In this document: positions 1 through 12,229 of the stretch, one piece after another
Position numbering within the stretch: the stretch's first letter is position 1
How the letters are laid out: the number at the start of each line of letters is the position of its first letter
Source of the DNA: Edaphochlamys debaryana
Lineage: Eukaryota > Chlorophyta > Chlorophyceae > Chlamydomonadales
Direction of reading: 5' to 3'
DNA: 64,000 nucleotides
NCBI GenBank assembly: GCA_016858145.1
Contig: JAEHOE010000006.1
Location: 434,001 to 498,000 of the forward strand
Program-made: the position numbers and the translations under genes
The notes under the pieces: model-generated
The model's database searches: none
What the model was told of the DNA's origin: nothing
What the model saw: only the letters and a program-made list of their open reading frames with translations

Positions 1-156
1 GCCCAGTTTGGCACGTGCGAGATGCCGCGGCGGGTCCGTGCCGGTCTGGCCGTCTCCTCACAGCGGCTCCCCCCTCCCTCGCGCACATCAAACCCCGCCC
101 CGGGCAGCAGCATGCATCTTAGTGGGCTTCGTGTTCTTCCTCATGGGCTGCCCCTC

Positions 157-161
157 TTACA
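157..161 (-). promoter_or_regulatory. Candidate TGTAA polyadenylation signal of the rhomboid gene
   Basis: On the minus strand TGTAA lies about 160 nt past the rhomboid stop codon. TGTAA is the usual polyadenylation signal of volvocine algae. Positions 1-322 otherwise hold only the presumed 3' UTR, and I see no other gene there. Confidence 0.4.
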
Positions 162-322
162 GGCTAGACCCTGCATTGGCAGGGAACTTGCACACACTCC
201 GTCTGTCCCCTCCCTCTGTGTCCCCACACGCGCTACGCGGGGGCTATGCCCACCTCCCCTCAGGCACTCTTCACTGCAACCACCCTCCCGCACTTCACCC
301 AACTCCTACAGTACCCCACTCG

Positions 323-3055
323 CTACCCGCTCGCGGCAACTCCTCCCTCGGCCTCACCTCCCGCATCCCGCCCGCCTGCCCCGCCCCCGTCTTTCCCCGG
401 CCGCGGCCGCTCCTCGTAACCCACGGGCGGCCCGGGCAGGCGCCGCCGGGGCAGCCCGGGCAGCCCATGTGGTGCGCCCTGCCGCGGCGCCGGTCCCGGC
501 ACCGGCCCCGACCCAGATGGCTCCGAGCCCGAGGGCCCCGCCCCCGAGGGCCCCGAGGCGGGGGATGCGGCGGTTGCGGCGGGCCGGGACCGCATGGGCG
601 CCAGGCCGGACCGCGGCGGCGAGAAGGCTAGCCAGGGCAGGGGCGGCTTGTCCTGAAGCGCAGGAGGGGGCGCGTGCCGGGAGCAGAGGGCGTGGTGAGA
701 GTGTTGCGACTGGGGTGCTGGGAGCTGGCCCAATGAGCTAGCAGGGAGTCTCAGCTAACTTGGCAAACCCGAAAGACCACCCCCGCTGCCCCGGCTCCGC
801 CGTCAACCCCTCCACCCCCACCCCTTACCTGCAGCCCCACCGCGCCCCCCGGCCCCGTGGGCCCCAGCACGAAGCGTGGCCCCAGCAGCGCCGCCACCGC
901 CGCCCCCGCCACCAGCCCGCCCAGGTGCCCCCTGCGAGCAGGACGTGGGAACGTGGGGGCGTGAGTACCAGGGACTATCACGCCGCCTGCCTTCCGCTGT
1001 TCTTTCCCGCTCTACCGCTCCGCCGCTCTACCGACGAAGGGCTGCCCCCCGCCACCCCGCTCCCCCACCAGTGGTCCAGGTTCCTGTTGATCATGGCGTA
1101 CGCCACGTTGATGACGGCCGTGAGGCGCAGGCGGTTGAGGCCCTCGTCGGAGGCGGGGCCCAGCACCTCGCGGTGGCGCCTAAGGGGGGAGAGGGCGGCG
1201 GCCGGGAAAGGGGCGGCCGGAGGAAAGGCATGGGTCGCTGCGCTCTCCCCTCCCACTGGCGCCCTGGCATCCCCGCCTTTCCGTGGGACACGGAGACCGG
1301 CACGCACTCTCCGCCCTCCCCACGCATCTGCCCTTCCAGTCCCCATCCAGCCCCCCAGCCGCCGTAAAGACGCTCTCCCGCTCTGAGACTCAAAACGCCC
1401 CCAGCCGCCCCCCCAGCACCCCCTCCCCCCCTCACGCGTAGAAGACCGCCAGCGCCGCGCCCAGCCCGAACACCGCCCCGCTGGCGCCCAGGGAGGGGGC
1501 GGCGTTGAACAGGAAGGAGGCCACGCAAGCCAGCACGCCTTGGGGGGGAGGGGAAAGCGGGGGTGAGTGCGCGGGAAGGGGCGTGGGCGCAGGGGAGCAG
1601 CTCAGCAGCCATGCCCCCGGCAGCCGCAGCCTGGCTTCGCCTCTGCCCTTACGTAGACTTATGCCCTTGTATCTGGCTTCAGACCAAGCCGCCTGTGCCC
1701 AGCCCCATGCCATTGAGCCCTGGAACCCTGCATTCTGCTGCCCCACGGTCCCCCTGTCCCCCAGCAGCCCTGCTCCCCACCTGACACCATGTACAGCACA
1801 GCGGTGCGCCGGCCGCCGCTGACCACCTCCACCTGCGGCCCCAGGCTGTGCAGCGCGTACATGTTGATCTGGGGGAGGGGAGGAGGGCGGGGGTGAGTGC
1901 CGGAGCAGAGCAGGGGCAGAGGAACAACCGGGCTAGGTTCAAGGAAGGAAGGCTGCCCACTCACGGCCCCTCGTTCCTGCCTGCGCCTCCTCCAGACCTG
2001 CCCCCCCTCCCATCGCCCCTCTGGTCTCTCCTCAGCTCAACCATCTCCACGGCCCTTCCCCGTCTCCCCCCCTCCCCCCCCCCCTCCCCCCTTACCGCCA
2101 GGTGCATGGGGTTGACGTGCAGGAACATGGGCGTCACGAGGCGCCACACCTCGCCCGCGGAGATGAGCGCGTTGATCTGCGGCATGAGATCCAGCAACAG
2201 CGCCATTACCGCCAGCACGCGCATCCGCATGGCCAGCTACCCCATAGGTGCGGCATCCATGTGGGTCGGCAGCTCGGCACCTAGCCAAGCGGCATTCTGC
2301 ACTCGGCAGGGCATCAGCACCCGCAGCCCCATCATTGCATATGCGGCAATCACTTGGGTCAGCACTCGGCCGACATGCGGGGTGAAGGCCGTGCAGCTCT
2401 CAGCCCTCAGACCCTCAGGGAGAGGTTGGCTGGGACAGCCCAAGACCGCCCAGGGCCGCAGCCGTCCGGCCCCACCTTGAGCCCCCACCACAGCAGCCGG
2501 TCCTTGGCCAGCCAGTTGAGCAGGTACACGGCCGCGTTGAGCAGCAGGAACACGTCGGTGGCGCGGCGGCGGGGGTGCCAGAAGTCGGACAGGGACTTCT
2601 CCCTGGGTTGGGGTTGGGGCGACCGGCAGGGAGGGACGGGGGGCGGCGGGGGCGGATGAGGGGGAGGGGGAGCGGCGTGGAGAGGGCGCAGCGGGGTGCC
2701 TTGTACGAGGGCCCTATGCAGGTACTGAAAATGGGAGTGATTGGATGGGTCAGCGCTTGGGGCACGGGGCGAGGGCGGGCACGCACCTGGGCTTCTGCCG
2801 CTGACCCTCAGGCCCGCCGTCGGGCGCGGGTGCTGCCGCTGCCCCGCCCGCTGCCGCCGACGCCAGCAGCAGACCCGCGCCCAGGCCCGCCCGGCCGCCC
2901 ACTGCCGCGCGTGCGCCCGCGCCCAGCCGGCCCCTCAACGCGCGGTTGAGGTGGCGGCGGCAGTGGCTCGCGAGCCATCGCTGCGGCTGCCAATCGCCCG
3001 GCCCCGACGCCGAGCTCGTCGTCGTGCGACCGGCGCCGCGACCGCTGCCGCGCAT
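323..3055 (-). CDS. Rhomboid-family intramembrane serine protease, probably organellar
   Basis: Eight exons, read leftwards: 3055-2787, 2602-2476, 2176-2096, 1868-1781, 1538-1436, 1179-1069, 931-829, 652-323. All junctions are GT-AG and phase-consistent, giving 403 aa. Seen in the protein: an Arg/Ala-rich N-terminus of about 90 residues with few acidic residues, like a plastid or mitochondrial presequence; GEVWRLVTPMFLHVNPMHLA running into INMYAL across an exon junction (the H-x4-HL-x2-NM oxyanion region, about residues 140-164); GASG with the catalytic Ser near 208; and GHLGG with the catalytic His near 262. The tail of about 110 residues is Pro/Gly/Arg-rich and probably soluble. Rhomboids cleave transmembrane substrates within the bilayer; the substrate here is unknown. 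The frame stays open upstream of Met 3055, so an earlier start is possible. I chose this Met because the presequence-like segment begins there. Confidence 0.85.
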
Positions 3056-4235
3056 GGCAAGTCGCGGATGCAACGCCTGTCGCCCGCGTGGCTGGAAGCA
3101 CTGCCCTTGGTAGGTGCCGCGCCGCTCCAAACCACAGGAGGATGGGAAGGCGCCGCAGCGGCGAACAACCACAACTGCCCCTACAATTGGTGCATTGCTA
3201 AGGTGGGTTGTTATCGAGGCTCGAGGCTTGATAGGGTGCAGAACCAGCGGATGGATGTTGAGTGGCCTCTCGCGCTGACCTTGCTGCAGCGAACAGGCTA
3301 TCCTAACAACTTTTATGTGGTGGGACAGCGAATTGAGGGGAAATATCGCTGGAGGCCTGGCCTTGCTCAATGAGCCCGCGTGCCAAACCCTAGGCCGTCC
3401 CCCGCGGTCCCCCGCGGCTCACACGCACTCCATGGCCATTCCTGGTCTGTCACCCCGCCGCGCCACCCTCAGCTTCTCCGACTGCATGACGCTCCCACCG
3501 CTTCAGGAGGCCTTGCGCCCAGGCTATTGCGCAGGGCTGGGCCATGATGAAGGCGCGAGACTACGCACGTGGCACGTCACTCTCCTGTTCCTGCGACCCG
3601 AAGGCCATCAAAGCCTCCACGCGAAGCACAGACGCTCCAGAACTCGTGGATGCTCTCGCTGTGTTAGCCACTGTTGCAGCACGTTGAGTCAGGTGACGGC
3701 GCCTATCCAGGTTACGGCAGCCACACGGCTGGCATCTCGGCTGTAAGCCTCTGCAACCCCTCCGGTTGGGGTGTGGGTTCTCTTCCCTGCAAGCACCTGT
3801 GACAAGTCGTCGGGTATAGCATTTACCTGGACGGCGTGGCAGGCTGTGCCGTTGCAAATGGACATGCGTGCCATCCTCGGCATGGTCCCTACTGCACGCC
3901 CCTCGACACCCGAGCGTACATTCGTACGCGTGTGTGTGGAGCTGCATCCAGGACTTCCAGCCGACTTCGTCCTCTTCGTGCTTCCTGAGGCCCTGGACAG
4001 GCCCATTGGCTGATGTGGGACGAGCAGGCAGTTGGGAAGCTCCCCATGCCGGTGCCGACTTCCGAGCCAGCCCATGCACGCACTGCAACATCCAGTGACG
4101 AGCTCCTGTATATAGTATGACAGGGGTATATAGCCTTGTAGGTATAGAGAGGCTCGCTGCACACTCGCACGCATTTCTCCACGCACCTGGTGCGACTTCG
4201 CCTCGCTGACTTCTACTTGCTGACACATATCAACA
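3056..4235. other. Divergent intergenic region between rhomboid and propeller gene 1
   Basis: No convincing coding exon was found. It must contain the rhomboid promoter (left) and the promoter of the first propeller gene (right). The right 400 bp are duplicated ahead of the second propeller gene. Confidence 0.5.
3833..4235 (+). repeat. Duplicated promoter block, copy 1
   Basis: This stretch is closely matched at 8381-8783, at a constant offset of about 4548 bp, directly before each propeller gene. It includes the conserved element CTCCTGTATATAGTATGAC (near 4104) and a second TATA-like run GGTATATAG near 4125. In copy 2 the second run reads GGTATTTAG, so only the upstream TATATA is kept in both. 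Confidence 0.7.
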
Positions 4236-6940
4236 ATGATGCGGCAGCGAGCACCTCCACTCGCTGTGCTCTGCTTCGGGCTGCTCTTCGTAGTGGGAAT
4301 CGGACTCTCGAGTGCAGCGCTGCCGACATGCGTGCCCGCTGCGAGTGCTGGCTGGGGCACGGGCTATCAGGGCACGTGGATGATGCTCATGCCGCCGAGG
4401 TGGGTCGCTCAGACCGCGGTCTCGGCGTGTCTGCTGCGAGCGCATTCCCGCCAAACCGCTGCTCAACCCGCGGCCATCCCCCTTGCAGTGTGACGGTGGA
4501 CCTGTTTGAGAACAGGCCTCCCGGGCCCCTCACTGTGCATAACCACATCATGTATATCAAGGTCAGTTACTAGTTCGCAACACTGCAAGGGCCCCAAGCG
4601 AATGATGTCAGCCTTGATACCCCGTGGCTCAAGCGCATCCCGACCAGTCTGCCTCCGCAAGCCGCGCTGCCTCTTCTTTCTGTCCTCTCCCTCAGGCGCC
4701 CTCCCGCATCCTGCCCCACAGGTCCGCAACAACCGCCTCCCGGGCTGGGGCGCCGCCGGGCTGCAGGTTATCAACATCACCTCCGGCACCTGGCTAGGCA
4801 CCCTCTACTCGCCCAAGCCCAACGACTTCTCCCGTCACTCCCCCTCTTCATCTCTCCCAGTCCGCGTCTTGGAAGCTGATGGCGGCCACAACACACACGT
4901 CGTCTTCTTCTCAGCGCTCAGGACGAACGGCACAACACTCCTCCATGCAGCTCTGTTCGGCACACCAGGGCCCGTCAATGCATCATACCTGGGGCCTGAC
5001 TTCCCCCCGGGCACGGATACGAGCGACCAGCCCCTCGACGTGCCTCGGGAGGTTATATTTGGCTTCGTCTGGGTGACTGCGCTGGGTCAGGCGGGCGACG
5101 GGCTGATGGAGCCAGTGCTGTTCGACGCCCTGGCGCCCGGCGGAGGGCTGCAGGTGGGGAGCGGGGGGTGCGGGCGGGCAAGGAGCGGGGCCGTGGTCGG
5201 GGGCTCCGGGCCGGGAACTGGCAACTATTACACATGACAGCTCGCCTCGACCGCTCGCCCCTTATTGACAGACATCAGGTCATGCCCCATCCCCCACGCC
5301 CCAGGACCCCAACCCGCTGGGCTTTCTGGCCCTGGCCAGCCCCCGGGCGGTGCACGTGGTCAACGCAAGCAGCGGGGAGCTGCTGTACACCCACGTGAGG
5401 GGGACCGGAGTGGGATTGGGTGTACGGCATGTGTGGCATGGCACGGATACCGATTAGGCTGCCCGTTTTAGGCTACCCTCCCCGACAGCCGCCTGAGCCC
5501 TGCCCCCCACCCCTGTCCTCCCCCGCAGAGCTTCCCCGACCGGGTCCTGCGCCCCTCCCCCTCTTCCTACCACGTGCCCCCGGTCAACTTCCGCGGCCTA
5601 CTGGTGCTCCCCACCGCCAACGCCTCCGTGCTCGCCTTCAACCTCGCCACCCGCACCGTCGCCTGGGAGGTACCGCTGCCGCACAGCTACATCGCCGCCC
5701 TGCAGCCCAGCCGCGACCGCCTGCTGGTGCGCCTGGTCAAGTCCGCGTCGCTGGGGGGCGACCCGTACTACGCCATTGCGGCAGACGGTACAGCACGGTC
5801 GTACGACCCCGACCCGTCGTCGAACCGCACCTCGTCGCCGCGCACCGACAACCCGTACAGCCCCTTCTCTCCCGACGGCATCCAGGTGAGTCGGCTTTGA
5901 GCGATAGCCAGACGTAGGGCGAATGCCCATCGCCTCTGTATGTGCCCCTTGGCTTACTGCCCCACTCGCCCTGCCCCACCCCCACAGTACCTCCTCCTGC
6001 CTTCCTCCACCCCCACCTCCCCCGGCGCCCCGCCCTCCCCCGACCGCCTCTCCGTCCACAACACCGCCACGCAAGAGCGGATCGAGGTGCCCCTGCGCTT
6101 CGCTATGCGCGTGCCGCCATACCCCGCCAGCTTTGCGGTGGACAGCTGCCGGGCGGTCATCACGGGCACAGGTGGGCTGGCGGGCTGGGTGGATGTTCAA
6201 CCAAGACGGGCTGCAGGCACCACATGCCGTAACCCTGGCGCTGTTTGTTACCAACCCATGCGCCGCCCGCCTTATCCCTCACTCTCCCAGGCTTCAAGCT
6301 CTTTCCCAACGGCACCACCGACGGCCCCCCTGTGACCTCGGTGCACGTGATGGACGTGGGCAGCGGCGAGCTGCTGTACAGCCGGGAGCTGCCGCAGCCA
6401 GAGGGCGAGGACTCGCTGGTGGCCCAGCCGTACATCGACCCGCGCAGTGGAGCGCTGTACGTGCTGCGGAACGAGGTGGGGACGGGAGGGGGCGAGGGCG
6501 GGGGCGGGGGCGTGCAGCTGCTGTGGCATGGGGGTAATGGAATTCAGGTCTTGCAAGCCTAGCATGCTATGTACCTGCCTGAACCTTCTCTCCTTCCTCA
6601 ACCTGCCCTTCATTTGCAGGAGCTCTGGCGTGCCGACCCGAACCCCCCAAAGCCGCCGCCCTCGACCGTGTCACCGCCGCCGGAACTGCCCGCACCGCCA
6701 CTACCGCCCAGCGCGCCCCCGTCCCCGCCGCCACGGCCACCCTCGTCCCCACCGCCATCCCGGCCAACCCCATCACAACCCCCCGCGCCTCCCTCATCGC
6801 CAGCACAGCCCCCTCTGCCCCCCACCCGGAGTGCCCCTTCACCCGTCAAGAACCGGCCCCCGGGACGCATCGGCCGTCCGCGCCCCAAGCGCCGCCTTCG
6901 TCCTCGGCCCCGCTCAGGCCCTCGCCCTCCTCCTTCCTGA
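4236..6940 (+). CDS. Secreted beta-propeller-like protein with Pro-rich tail, tandem copy 1
   Basis: Eight exons: 4236-4399, 4489-4561, 4722-5153, 5305-5394, 5529-5885, 5988-6171, 6291-6475, 6620-6940. All phases agree, giving 601 aa. Residues 1-30 are a clear signal peptide (a hydrophobic LAVLCFGLLFVVGIGL core ending near AALP). The body has repeated strand motifs such as VHVVNASSGELLYTH and VHVMDVGSGELLYSREL, plus a final ELWRADP, resembling the G-E-L-x-W blades of PQQ/quinoprotein-type propellers. Several N-x-S/T sites fit an extracellular protein. The last exon is a run of SPPP/PPSP motifs, as in hydroxyproline-rich algal wall proteins, then a very basic Arg/Pro tail. Enzymatic function is unknown; a wall or matrix role is inference. 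Its partner is the paralogue at 8784-11535. Confidence 0.75.
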
Positions 6941-8380
6941 AGCGTCGAGTCCTCTTGCCCGGTCCACTCCACTCCCTGCATGTCGGCTATGAGGTGTGCG
7001 TTGCATTGTGATTCGGCACTGTTCTTCACCCCTTTGACACGGACATACGTACATACTGGCTGTCGTCCTAACGGACTGCATCTTGCGCTGTCATAATACT
7101 TGATTATGTACCAGCTACCATGGCCTCCGGTTTGGCCGGCCTCATGCATTTCTATGCTGGGCATACGTGGGATGGGAATGTGGTAAACTGGTCGCAGGCC
7201 TGTCCTCGGGGCGCTGGGAGCCCGGAGGCATGGCATTGGACCGGAGCTCTCCCGGGGGGTGGGGGCGGAGCGTGGGGCAGTTGAGGGCTGAAGCGAACTG
7301 ACGTGACTAATGCACAAGAACTCAATCCTCGACGAACTTGGCCCCACACAGACCCCGCGAGGCTTGTGGGTGACCCCTTCATCCTTGTTTGCGGCGGTGT
7401 TGCCGGTGTGCATGATGCAGATGGTGCTACGTAAGGTGTTGGGCCTGGCCGTGATAGATCCTGCCAGGCACGGCCTCACTAATGCACAGAGCCTCATTCT
7501 GAGGCCTGAGCGAGTCGTGGCCCCGTGGGGGGTGGCCGTACGTGGGCGGGAGCACCATCGCCGGGTGCTGTCCGCTGGGGAAGGCGAGGGAGGATAGGCG
7601 GGGGAGGCCGGGCTGCTCGTGAAGAGCGTACCCAGGGCTGGTCCGGCGTGGGCACCTAGAACCGCGGCTTGAACGCTCCCTCGGACAAGGGAAGACCAGA
7701 GCCTTCGTTCCGTGTAAGGCACAGGTGGGTCACGTGCCGCCAGGCCATACGTGAGATACATGTGGGCGGCTCGCTCGTCGACCAGCCTCACGCCGGGCCC
7801 CAGCCCAGTTTCACGCCGGGCCGTGCCCAGGCGCCGCCTCCGCAGCCACTGCCAAGCCAGGTCCAGCCGCAGTGACACAATCATCTCGGCCCCCTGTGCG
7901 CTCGGAGCCCACGCCAGCCTCCATTTCCGAGGGGCTCGAGACTCTTGAGAGGAGCGCTGGTCGCTCTCAGCAGCACCGGGCTCCATCCTGCATGACGGAT
8001 CCCTCGCGGAACGCGGGCCAGGTCATCGGGGCAGTGGGGGCAGAGTACTGATGCACCGGCCAGACCGGCGCCACCGGCCCCCTGCACGGTTGCACCGGCG
8101 TTGACGAACCGGCCTGCTGTGGAGCCTGGAGGTCTCAAGGCGTGAGGACCCCTTGCACGTATCTTGACCTGCACCGCAGCACGCGGTCGTAACTGGGTGC
8201 CGGGTATTGCTTAGATAGCGGGCCTTGCGAGCACCTGCCAGACAGCCTACGCTGCACGCGGGCCGCACGCAGGCCTTGGGCGGCCGTGAGACCAAAGGGT
8301 CGTAAGGTATGGCCCAGCTGGCCAGCTAGCACCTACCAGATAGCCTACGCTGGACACAGGCCTTGCCGGCCGTGGCAGGC
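6941..8380. other. Intergenic region between the two propeller genes
   Basis: Holds the 3' UTR of copy 1 and spacer. A TGTAA motif occurs near 7712, distant but usable. A long minus-strand open frame crosses 6610-7986, but it overlaps the antisense of a real exon and shows no recognisable protein character, so I do not call it. Confidence 0.45.
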
Positions 8381-8783
8381 TGTGCCGTTGCCGTGGCAGG
8401 TCCCGTCGTCTCCGCGGGACATGTGTGCCATCCTCGGCATGGTCTCAACTGCACGCCCCTCATTATCCGAGCGTACATTCGTACGCGTGTGTGTGGAGCT
8501 GCATCCAGGCCTTCCAGCCGACTTCGTCCTCTTCGTGCTTCCTGAGGCCCTGGACAGGCCCATTGGCTGATGTGGGACGAGCAGGCAGTTGGGAAGCTCC
8601 CCATGCCGGTGCCGACTTCAGAGCCAGCCCATGCACGCACTGCAGCATCCAGTGACGAGCTCCTGTATATAGTATGACAGCGGTATTTAGCCTTGTAGGT
8701 ATAGAGAGGCTCGCTGCGCACTCGCACGCATTTCTCCACGCACCTGGTGCGACTTCGCCTCGCTGACTTCACACATACCAACA
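8381..8783 (+). repeat. Duplicated promoter block, copy 2
   Basis: Counterpart of 3833-4235, ending at the start codon of the second propeller gene. The upstream TATATA element is kept; the downstream TATA-like run has changed to TATTTAG. Confidence 0.7.
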
Positions 8784-11535
8784 ATGATGCAGCAGCGAGC
8801 ACCTCCACTCGCTGTGATCTGCTTTGGGCTACTCTTCGTAGTGGGAATCGGACTCTCGAGTGCAGCGCTGCCGACTTGCGAGCCCGCTGCGAGTGCTGGC
8901 TGGGGCACGGGCTATCAGGGCACGTGGGTGATGCTCATGCCGCCGAGGTGGGTCGCTCAGACCGCGGTCTCGGCGTGTCTGCTGCGAACGCCCGCCAAAC
9001 CGCTGCTCAACCCGCGGCCATCCCCCTTGCAGTGTGACAGTGGACTTCGTGGCTAGTAGGCCTCCCGGGCCCCTCACTGTGCATAACCACATCATGTATA
9101 TCAAGGTGAATAAGCCGTATAACGTGGGGGCTGGCGGGAAGGCACACATGACCCTGTGAGAGAGGACAGCTTGGCGGGGTAACGAGCGACGGCAGCCTGA
9201 GCGGGGAAGGCGGGAACGTTGTTCTGCCGGTCTTGTCTTCCTTGCTCCCCGCCTCCCGCCTCCCGCCCCACAGGTTCGCAACCACCGCCTCCCGGGCTGG
9301 GGTGCTTCCGGTCTGCAGGTCATCAACATCACCTCCGGCACCTGGCTAGGAACCCTCTACTCGCCCACGCCCAACGACGTCTCATACCACACGGCCTCAG
9401 CGTCAGTTCCGGTCCGCGTCTTAGAGGCCAACGGAGGCCGCAACACACACGTCGCCTTCTTCTCAACGCTGCGGCCCAATGGTACCATGATGCTGCACGC
9501 CGCTCTGTTTGGCACAGCGGGGCCAGTCAACATTTCATATCTGGGGCCTGATTTCCCCCCGGGCACCAACACGAGCGCCCAACCCATCGACGTGCCTCGG
9601 GAGGTTGTGTTTGGCTTCGCCTGGGTGACTGCGCTGGGTCAGGCGGGCGACGGCCTCATGGAGCCAGTGCTGTTCGACGCCCTGGCGCCCGGCGGAGGGC
9701 TGCAGGTGGGAAGCGGGGGGTGCGGGCGGGCAAGGAGCGGGTCATTGGTCCGGGGCTCCGGGCCAAGCAATGGTCGCAGGCCCATTGCCGCTTGATCCAC
9801 ACCCTTCACCCACCCCCGCGTACTCCCCCCAGGACCCCAACCCGCTGGGCTTTCTGGCCCTGGCCAGCCCCCGGGCGGTGCACGTGGTCAACGCAAGCAG
9901 CGGGGAGCTGCTGTACACCCACGTGAGGGGGACCGGAGTGGGATGGGGTGTACGGCATGCGTGGCATGGCATTATAGACTGCCCCCCCCGACAGCCGCCT
10001 GAGCCCTGCCCCCTGTGCCCCTGTCCTCCCCCGCAGAGCTTCCCCGATCGGGTCCTGCGCCCCTCCCCCTCTTCCTACCACGTGCCCCCGGTCAACTTCC
10101 GCGGCCTACTGGTGCTCCCCACCGCCAACGCCTCCGTGCTCGCCTTCAACCTCGCCACCCGCACCGTCGCCTGGGAGGTACCGCTGCCGCACAGCTACAT
10201 CGCCGCCCTGCAGCCCAGCCGCGACCGCCTGCTGGTGCGCCTGGTCAAGTCCGCGTCGCTGGGGGGCGACCCGTACTACGTCATTGCGGCAGACGGTACA
10301 GCACGGTCGTATGACCCCGACCCGTCGTCGAACCGCACCTCGTCGCCGCGCACCGACAACCCGTACAGCCCCTTCACTCCCGACGGCATCCAGGTGAGCC
10401 CCGGCTGTGCACCCTGGGCAGACAGACTCAGGGCAGCTGCGGCTCTCTTGCCTGCCTTCCCTTACTCCCCTACGTCCCCTTTCCCGACTGCCTCTCGCCC
10501 TGCCCCCCCCCCACAGTACCTCCTCCTGCCTTCCTCCACCCCCACCTCCCCCGGCGCCCCGCCCTTCCCCGACCGCCTCTCCGTCCACAACACCGCCACG
10601 CAAGAGCGGATCGAGGTGCCCCTGCGCTTCGCTATGCGCGTGCCGCCATACCCCGCCAGCTTTGCGGTGGACAGCTGCCGGGCGGTCATCACGGGCACAG
10701 GTGGGCTGGCGGGCTGGGTGGATGTTCAGCCAAGACGGGCTGCAGGCACCACATGCCATAACCCTGTCGCTGTTTGTTACCAACCCTTGTCCTTCCTTCG
10801 CCCAGGCTTTGAGCTCTTTCCCAACGGCACCACCGACGGCCCCCCTGTGACCTCGGTGCACGTGATGGACGTGGGCAGCGGCGAGCTGCTGTACAGCCGG
10901 GAGCTGCCGCAGCCAGAGGGCGAGGACTCGCTGGTGGCCCAGCCGTACATCGACCCGCGCAGTGGAGCGCTGTACGTGCTGCGGAACGAGGTGGGGACGG
11001 GAGGGGGCGGGGGCGGGGGCGTGCGGCTGCTGCAGCCGGGCAAAGGGAGGCTACCGTTGTATCTGTTGGCACCAGGCTCTCATGCTCAGGGCTTACTGCC
11101 CCTCTTGACCTCCGCTTGCAGGAGCTCTGGCGCTTTGACCCTACTCCCAACAAGCCACCGCTCTCGACGGTCTCGCCGCCGCCCGTCCCCCCTGCGCCGC
11201 CACTACCGCCCAGCCCGCCCCCGTCCCCGCCACCCAAGCCCCCCTCGCCCCCGCCGCCGCCGAGCCCACCACTACCGCCTGCGCCCCCTCCGTCGCCCCC
11301 AGGGCCGCCATTCCCTCCCAATTTCCCTCGCCTGCCGCCGTCGCCCCCCCGGCCCCCGCCTCGGCCCCCTCTGTCGCCCCTCTTGGCCCGACCCAGCCCG
11401 CCCCCAGCAACACCGCCCAGCGGGGGCGACGACGGCTCCGCGGGAGCACTCTTCCAGCCGCTGCGGGGCGCATGTGGCTGGGCGCTCGCTCTGGGGGTTC
11501 TGGCGCTGCAGGCGGCGCTCCGGGACCTGGCTTAG
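8784..11535 (+). CDS. Secreted beta-propeller-like protein with Pro-rich stalk and hydrophobic C-terminus, tandem copy 2
   Basis: Eight exons with the same phases and, except the last, the same lengths as copy 1: 8784-8947, 9033-9105, 9274-9705, 9833-9922, 10037-10393, 10517-10700, 10806-10990, 11122-11535. This gives 632 aa. The signal peptide and propeller body match copy 1 closely. Exon 8 differs: a longer SPPP/PPPSP stalk is followed by a small acidic spacer (GGDDGSAG) and a hydrophobic end (GWALALGVLALQAAL). That end looks like a GPI-attachment signal or a single membrane anchor. So copy 1 is probably soluble or wall-bound and copy 2 probably membrane-tethered (inference). The catalytic or ligand role is unknown. 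Confidence 0.75.
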
Positions 11536-12229
11536 GACACATGCCTGCAGTCTCACACGGGCGTGGGCCTGCGCTTGGGCCCAACGTCTGCCCCAGGCCC
11601 CGGGCTTGATTCGTTTGGTCTGCTTGAGCTGTTCATACATACATGCGTGGGGAATACATGAGGCTACGGATTCATTCGATTGTCATATATGAGTGGTATT
11701 CCCCCACTAGAGCATGCCCATAACCACTGTCAAGTGTAGTGCATGACGCGCATGAACCCAATTGCTACTGCTCTGGTCCCCGGCTGTCCCGGGTCATCTG
11801 ACAATCGGGGTGTGGTGACTCCTGCCTGTGATGCTGTCATGTTGCAGCAAGAGGGTGTTGTGCATGTTGGGCGGACGGTAAGGCTGCTACCTGCCGATCC
11901 CGCGGCCGGCGTGGTACGTGCGTCCTGACTCATAGAACTGTGGGCCGGTGTGCGCGCCGCGGGGGTTGAGTTGCACGCTGCGAACTGGGCTTGTGCACGG
12001 AGAGGACAGCGCTGTAGGGGCATAAGTCTTAGGGAGGTCACTAGGGAGGTGTGGACCCGACTGCAGACGGCGGGGCAAGGTCGGTTTCGACACCTCTGCG
12101 TGTAACACCTCCTCCCCGGCAGTTCCGTATCCAGTGAGGGTGGTGTTGAGAAACACCGGGTTGTTCTTTCCAAGCGACGTGGCTGTGAGGCGCACGCGGC
12201 GGGTGGGCGCAAGATGGGGGCGAACCCGC
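11536..12229. other. Intergenic region before the histone cluster
   Basis: 3' flanks of propeller copy 2 (plus strand) and of H2B (minus strand). Apart from the histone stem-loop I see no gene here. Confidence 0.5.
12142..12157 (-). terminator. Histone 3'-end stem-loop (H2B)
   Basis: Minus strand reads GGTGTTTCTCAACACC, a perfect 6-bp stem with a 4-nt loop, 73 nt past the H2B stop. The same 16-mer follows all four histone genes in the window. Confidence 0.9.

Noticed and set aside
6610..7986. 458-codon minus-strand open frame
   Set aside because: Its first third is antisense to the real last exon of propeller copy 1, and the rest has no recognisable protein character. Long chance frames are expected at this GC content.
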